Source: Leptospira barantonii
GTDB taxonomy: Bacteria > Spirochaetota > Leptospiria > Leptospirales > Leptospiraceae
NCBI RefSeq assembly: GCF_002811925.1
Contig: NZ_NPDS01000008.1
Location: 204,730-268,729, forward strand
DNA: 64,000 bases
Direction: 5' to 3'
The notes under the pieces were generated by a model, which did not search any database, was not told the DNA's origin, and saw nothing but the letters and a program-made list of their open reading frames with translations. A program made the translations under genes and the position numbers. Of this stretch, positions 56,279 to 64,000 are shown one piece after another; the stretch's first letter is position 1; every line of letters begins with the position of its first letter.

Positions 56279-57153
56279 AGATCGTTCACCTTTCAGACTT
56301 ACACTTTCCGACTCCCGTGCCCTTCTTTCAACTCCAAGGAAAGATGTTCGTCGGGTATTTAAACTACAATCTGAGAAGAAAGAAAAAATATCCGAAAGAA
56401 GTTTGGAATTCAATTCTCGAATTTATCCGAAAAACGAATCCGGACGCGATCGTAGTATCCGGCGACATCACAAACGTATCGCACGAGGAAGAATTTAGAA
56501 CCGCGGGAAAATTGTTAAGCGAACTGCCTCGCGAAAAGGTTTTTTACATTCCGGGCAATCACGATCGTTACATGAAACGGTCCGTTGGCGAAAACGCATT
56601 TTACGAAAGATACTTTTCGGATCTTTCCGGCGAATCCATTTCGCATAACGCGCATTACATTCGAATCAAAAAAATCGGCGATCTTCATTTCGTCGGTTGG
56701 GATTCCAGCATTCCTCTTTCGATTCTCGACGCGTATGGAAGAATTCAACCGGAAGTTGTGGCGCAGACGAAAAAGATTCTCGCTGAGAAAAAAATCAACG
56801 AGTACGTTTTGGTATGTCATCATCCGATTTGGAACCCCGCGGACAGACAGGAAACAGTACATCATAAACTTCTAAACCGAGAAGAGGTGGCTTCTCTCTT
56901 AAAGGAGAAACCGCCTCTCGCTTATCTACACGGTCATGTGCATACGAACTGGGTAAAACAACCCGGGGAAGAATTGCCTTATTACGTCGTGAATTCGGCG
57001 TCCAGCACAAGACTCTCGGATCACCGTCACGAATGCGGATTTCATACCTTGGAAATTCAAAAACGCGACGTCAAAATTCAAAGATACACTTACAATACGG
57101 AACAGTCTAAATTTACGGAAGCTCCACTGGTTTCCTACTCGGAAAAGGAATAG
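56275..57153 (+). CDS. calcineurin-like metallophosphoesterase
   Basis: 292 residues. All dimetal motifs are visible in order: VHLSDLHFP (3-11), [25 protein letters not shown] and LHGHVHTNW. The fold resembles the CpdA/Icc branch of cyclic-nucleotide or nucleotide phosphodiesterases; the substrate is unknown. It overlaps the lipoyl-protein gene and is one base from the Mrp gene, so it belongs to the same operon. Confidence 0.92.
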
Positions 57154-57154
57154 A

Positions 57155-58202
<1,048 letters not shown>

Positions 58203-58230
58203 CGCTTTGGAGTCTGTTGTACATAGAGAC

Positions 58231-58932
<702 letters not shown>

Positions 58933-58942
58933 CAAAACGGTT

Positions 58943-58956
58943 AAAACGAATTCGTT

Positions 58957-58958
<2 letters not shown>
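58943..58958. terminator. palindrome between convergent genes
   Basis: Perfect 16-base palindrome AAAACGAATTCGTTTT, a 6-base stem with AATT loop, located in the 24-base gap and touching the ubiX stop. Its T-run arms suit a weak bidirectional terminator. Confidence 0.4.
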
Positions 58959-60469
<1,511 letters not shown>

Positions 60470-60572
60470 GGGCGATCGGATTTTTAAAATTCCAAAATTC
60501 TTTTCCTACATAAAATCCAACTGAAAGTTTAAAAAGCGATGATTTTTTCGCCGCGTCCCGAAGGATACGCTT

Positions 60573-61217
60573 ATGACCGTAGCTTTGACAAAAACTCCCG
60601 TATCCACGGAAGCGATCCGTTCTTTTCTCGAAAAAATCATCCAAGATCCGATTCAACATTCCAAGTGGTTGAATACGATTTCTTTTTTGGAACATATCGG
60701 TTCTCGAAAAATTCTCGCGACCCAAAGCGGTTTTGGAATGGGAGAAATGATTCTCCGACACGCGTCGGAAGAAGCGAGACACGCGCATTTTTTCAAAAGA
60801 ATGAGTGAAAGAATTTCACCGGGTTCTTGTCCGGACTATCAATCCGAAAATCTTCACTGCGGTTTTCCAGCGTTTTTATACTTTCAAAGACTGGACGGAA
60901 TGGTTTTAAAAAACCTAAACGCCTCGGGAATCAAAGGTAAAAAACAATCCTTTCTTTCCTATCTTTATGTAACTCATCTTATCGAAGAAAGAGCTGACTT
61001 TTTATATCAAGAATACGATCGTATTTTGGAAGAGAATCGAATCCCCGTCAGTTTAAAGGCGATTCTCAAAGAGGAAGAATCTCATCTCGCCGAAATGCAG
61101 AGTTCCCTCGCAGGAGAAGATCCCGATTATAAAACGCGTTACGCGCTCTTCCAGGAAAAGGAAGAAAAGAATTATCTAAAATTCGAAAAATCTCTTTTGA
61201 AATCCGTGGGACTTTAA
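60573..61217 (+). CDS. ferritin-like diiron protein of unknown function
   Basis: 214 residues, all alpha. The predicted iron ligands form the ferritin-like set: Glu40 in SFLEHIGS, Glu67-x2-His70 in SEEARHAHF, Glu138 or Glu139 in HLIEERADF, and Glu168-x2-His171 in EEESHLAEM. That is the E...ExxH...E...ExxH pattern of diiron oxidases and rubrerythrin relatives. I cannot name the family. Divergent from ubiA and ubiX, so a quinone-modifying role (compare Coq7, also ferritin-like) is tempting but unproven. No signal peptide. Confidence 0.78.
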   Translation: MTVALTKTPVSTEAIRSFLEKIIQDPIQHSKWLNTISFLEHIGSRKILATQSGFGMGEMILRHASEEARHAHFFKRMSERISPGSCPDYQSENLHCGFPAFLYFQRLDGMVLKNLNASGIKGKKQSFLSYLYVTHLIEERADFLYQEYDRILEENRIPVSLKAILKEEESHLAEMQSSLAGEDPDYKTRYALFQEKEEKNYLKFEKSLLKSVGL

Positions 61218-61227
61218 CGATTCCGAG

Positions 61228-62416
<1,189 letters not shown>

Positions 62417-62445
62417 ATAGACCGACCCCGGAAAATCTGGACTCC

Positions 62446-63543
<1,098 letters not shown>

Positions 63544-63569
63544 ATTCGATTTTCTTCACATCCCATCCA

Positions 63570-63596
63570 CGAACCTTGAAAATGTTTCAGGGTTCG
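63570..63596 (+). terminator. ychF terminator-like hairpin
   Basis: A 12-base stem (CGAACCTTGAAA with TTTCAGGGTTCG, one G-T pair) and a 3-base loop, 27 bases after the ychF stop. It is followed by TTGGT, not a clean U-run. Probably ends the ychF transcript. Confidence 0.6.
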
Positions 63597-63663
63597 TTGG
63601 TAAAGGCACTTCTCTTTTCCGATCCAATTCTCCAGCAACTTCGTATATCATAAACTTCTAAAC

Positions 63664-63742
63664 TTTTTGTCGTTTAACGAAAACGACCTTCGGTCATAAA
63701 ATCCTTCTCACCTTGAATCGCGTTTCCATCAAACGACAAAAA
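63664..63742. repeat. 12-base inverted repeat with competing inner arm in a gene-free stretch
   Basis: In the 417-base gap after ychF, TTTTTGTCGTTT (63664-63675) is the exact reverse complement of AAACGACAAAAA (63731-63742), 55 bases away. Between them AAACGAC at 63681-63687 can pair with the same left arm (7 bases). This allows two mutually exclusive foldings. The rest of the gap (63597-63960) is AT-rich, notably around 63760-63810, and I see no ORF or RNA family in it. Confidence 0.55.
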
Positions 63743-63960
63743 CCGACCTCGAAAGAAGAATATTCTATTTTACTAATATTATCATTTGTCATTTTATTAT
63801 TTATAATCACCCTATTCTCAAAGAAGAATGGAACTCAAAACTCGATTCGGCCTTCCGTGAATTTTGTATAAAGTCCGAAATTTTGGATCGAAATCCCCAT
63901 TTTAAAAAAGATAAAAAACGGAGATAATCTGGACAATTTTTTTAAAAAGGGTTTGACCGG

Positions 63961-64000
63961 TTGAGTGACGTAATTAATTTGGATCTTGCGCCGCGGAGGA
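63961..64000 (+). CDS. possible start of a downstream gene (partial)
   Basis: A TTG at 63961 with AAAAAGGG ten bases ahead opens a frame (reading MSDVINLDLAPRR) that is still open at the window end. Plausible as a gene start given the common use of TTG here, but 13 codons are not enough to identify a product. Confidence 0.35.
   Translation, partial: MSDVINLDLAPRR

Overview
The window looks like a stretch of Leptospira chromosome. I base this on family content and synteny, not on a search. It combines a lipopolysaccharide (KDO and Lpt) gene set, a complete type II secretion operon, a B12-dependent ribonucleotide reductase, spirochaete-style lipoproteins with loose lipoboxes, and a citramalate synthase whose residues R16, D17, L81, L104, Y144 and E146 coincide with the active-site positions described for the L. 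interrogans enzyme. Base composition looks mid-40s percent GC by eye, higher than L. interrogans itself, so a higher-GC member of the genus is my guess. Coding density is high, and TTG and GTG starts are common, often overlapping the stop codon of the gene before.

Layout. 1-14860 is one plus-strand run: end of pyrG, kdsA, lptC, lptA, lptB, rpoN, hprK, an HPr gene, an NtrY/NtrX-type two-component pair, a uracil-DNA-glycosylase-like gene, priA, fmt, a PASTA-domain membrane protein and rpe. It joins envelope building (KDO synthesis and LPS transport) to a sigma-54/HPr-kinase regulatory block. 14891-20411 is the ribosomal rpsP operon (rpsP, khpA, rimM, trmD, rplS, rnhB), followed, as in Bacillus ylqG-ylqH, by a small FliK-like and FlhB-tail gene pair, then a degenerate HD-GYP protein and yraN. 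A small orphan gene and a minus-strand comM follow.

22430-36462 holds a lipoprotein, a LysM/M23 peptidase, the full type II secretion operon gspC to gspN, and an M15-like lipoprotein. 36594-40199 is nrdJ on the minus strand. A tRNA-Asn gene (40410-40485) separates it from a sparser minus-strand block: a dihaem cytochrome c, a small membrane ORF, a DUF4180 protein, xseB, xseA, an AI-2E-type permease and an exported protein. A DedA protein and an App1-type phosphatase follow.

48217-54969 is again plus strand: an Smr-domain protein, cimA, pth, a xerC-type recombinase, hslV, hslU and a PQQ-type sugar dehydrogenase lipoprotein. After a minus-strand GHKL-like gene, 56018-58932 forms a tight group: a free-standing lipoyl-domain protein, a metallophosphoesterase, an Mrp/ApbC iron-sulfur ATPase and an unknown protein with a UVR-like tail. 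ubiX and ubiA (minus) lie head-to-head with a ferritin-like diiron protein gene. An exported Lys/Ser-rich protein and ychF close the coding part. The last 417 bases before a possible new start at 63961 carry a terminator-like hairpin and a striking 12-base inverted repeat.

I found no CRISPR array, insertion sequence, prophage or defence island. The most unusual items are: a family-4 UDG-like protein that keeps four cysteines but lacks a canonical glycosylase motif; a PriA missing one zinc site; the FliK-like/FlhX pair inside a ribosomal operon; an HD-GYP protein without its metal histidines; the stand-alone lipoyl protein in an Fe-S/phosphoesterase operon; and the diiron protein next to quinone genes.
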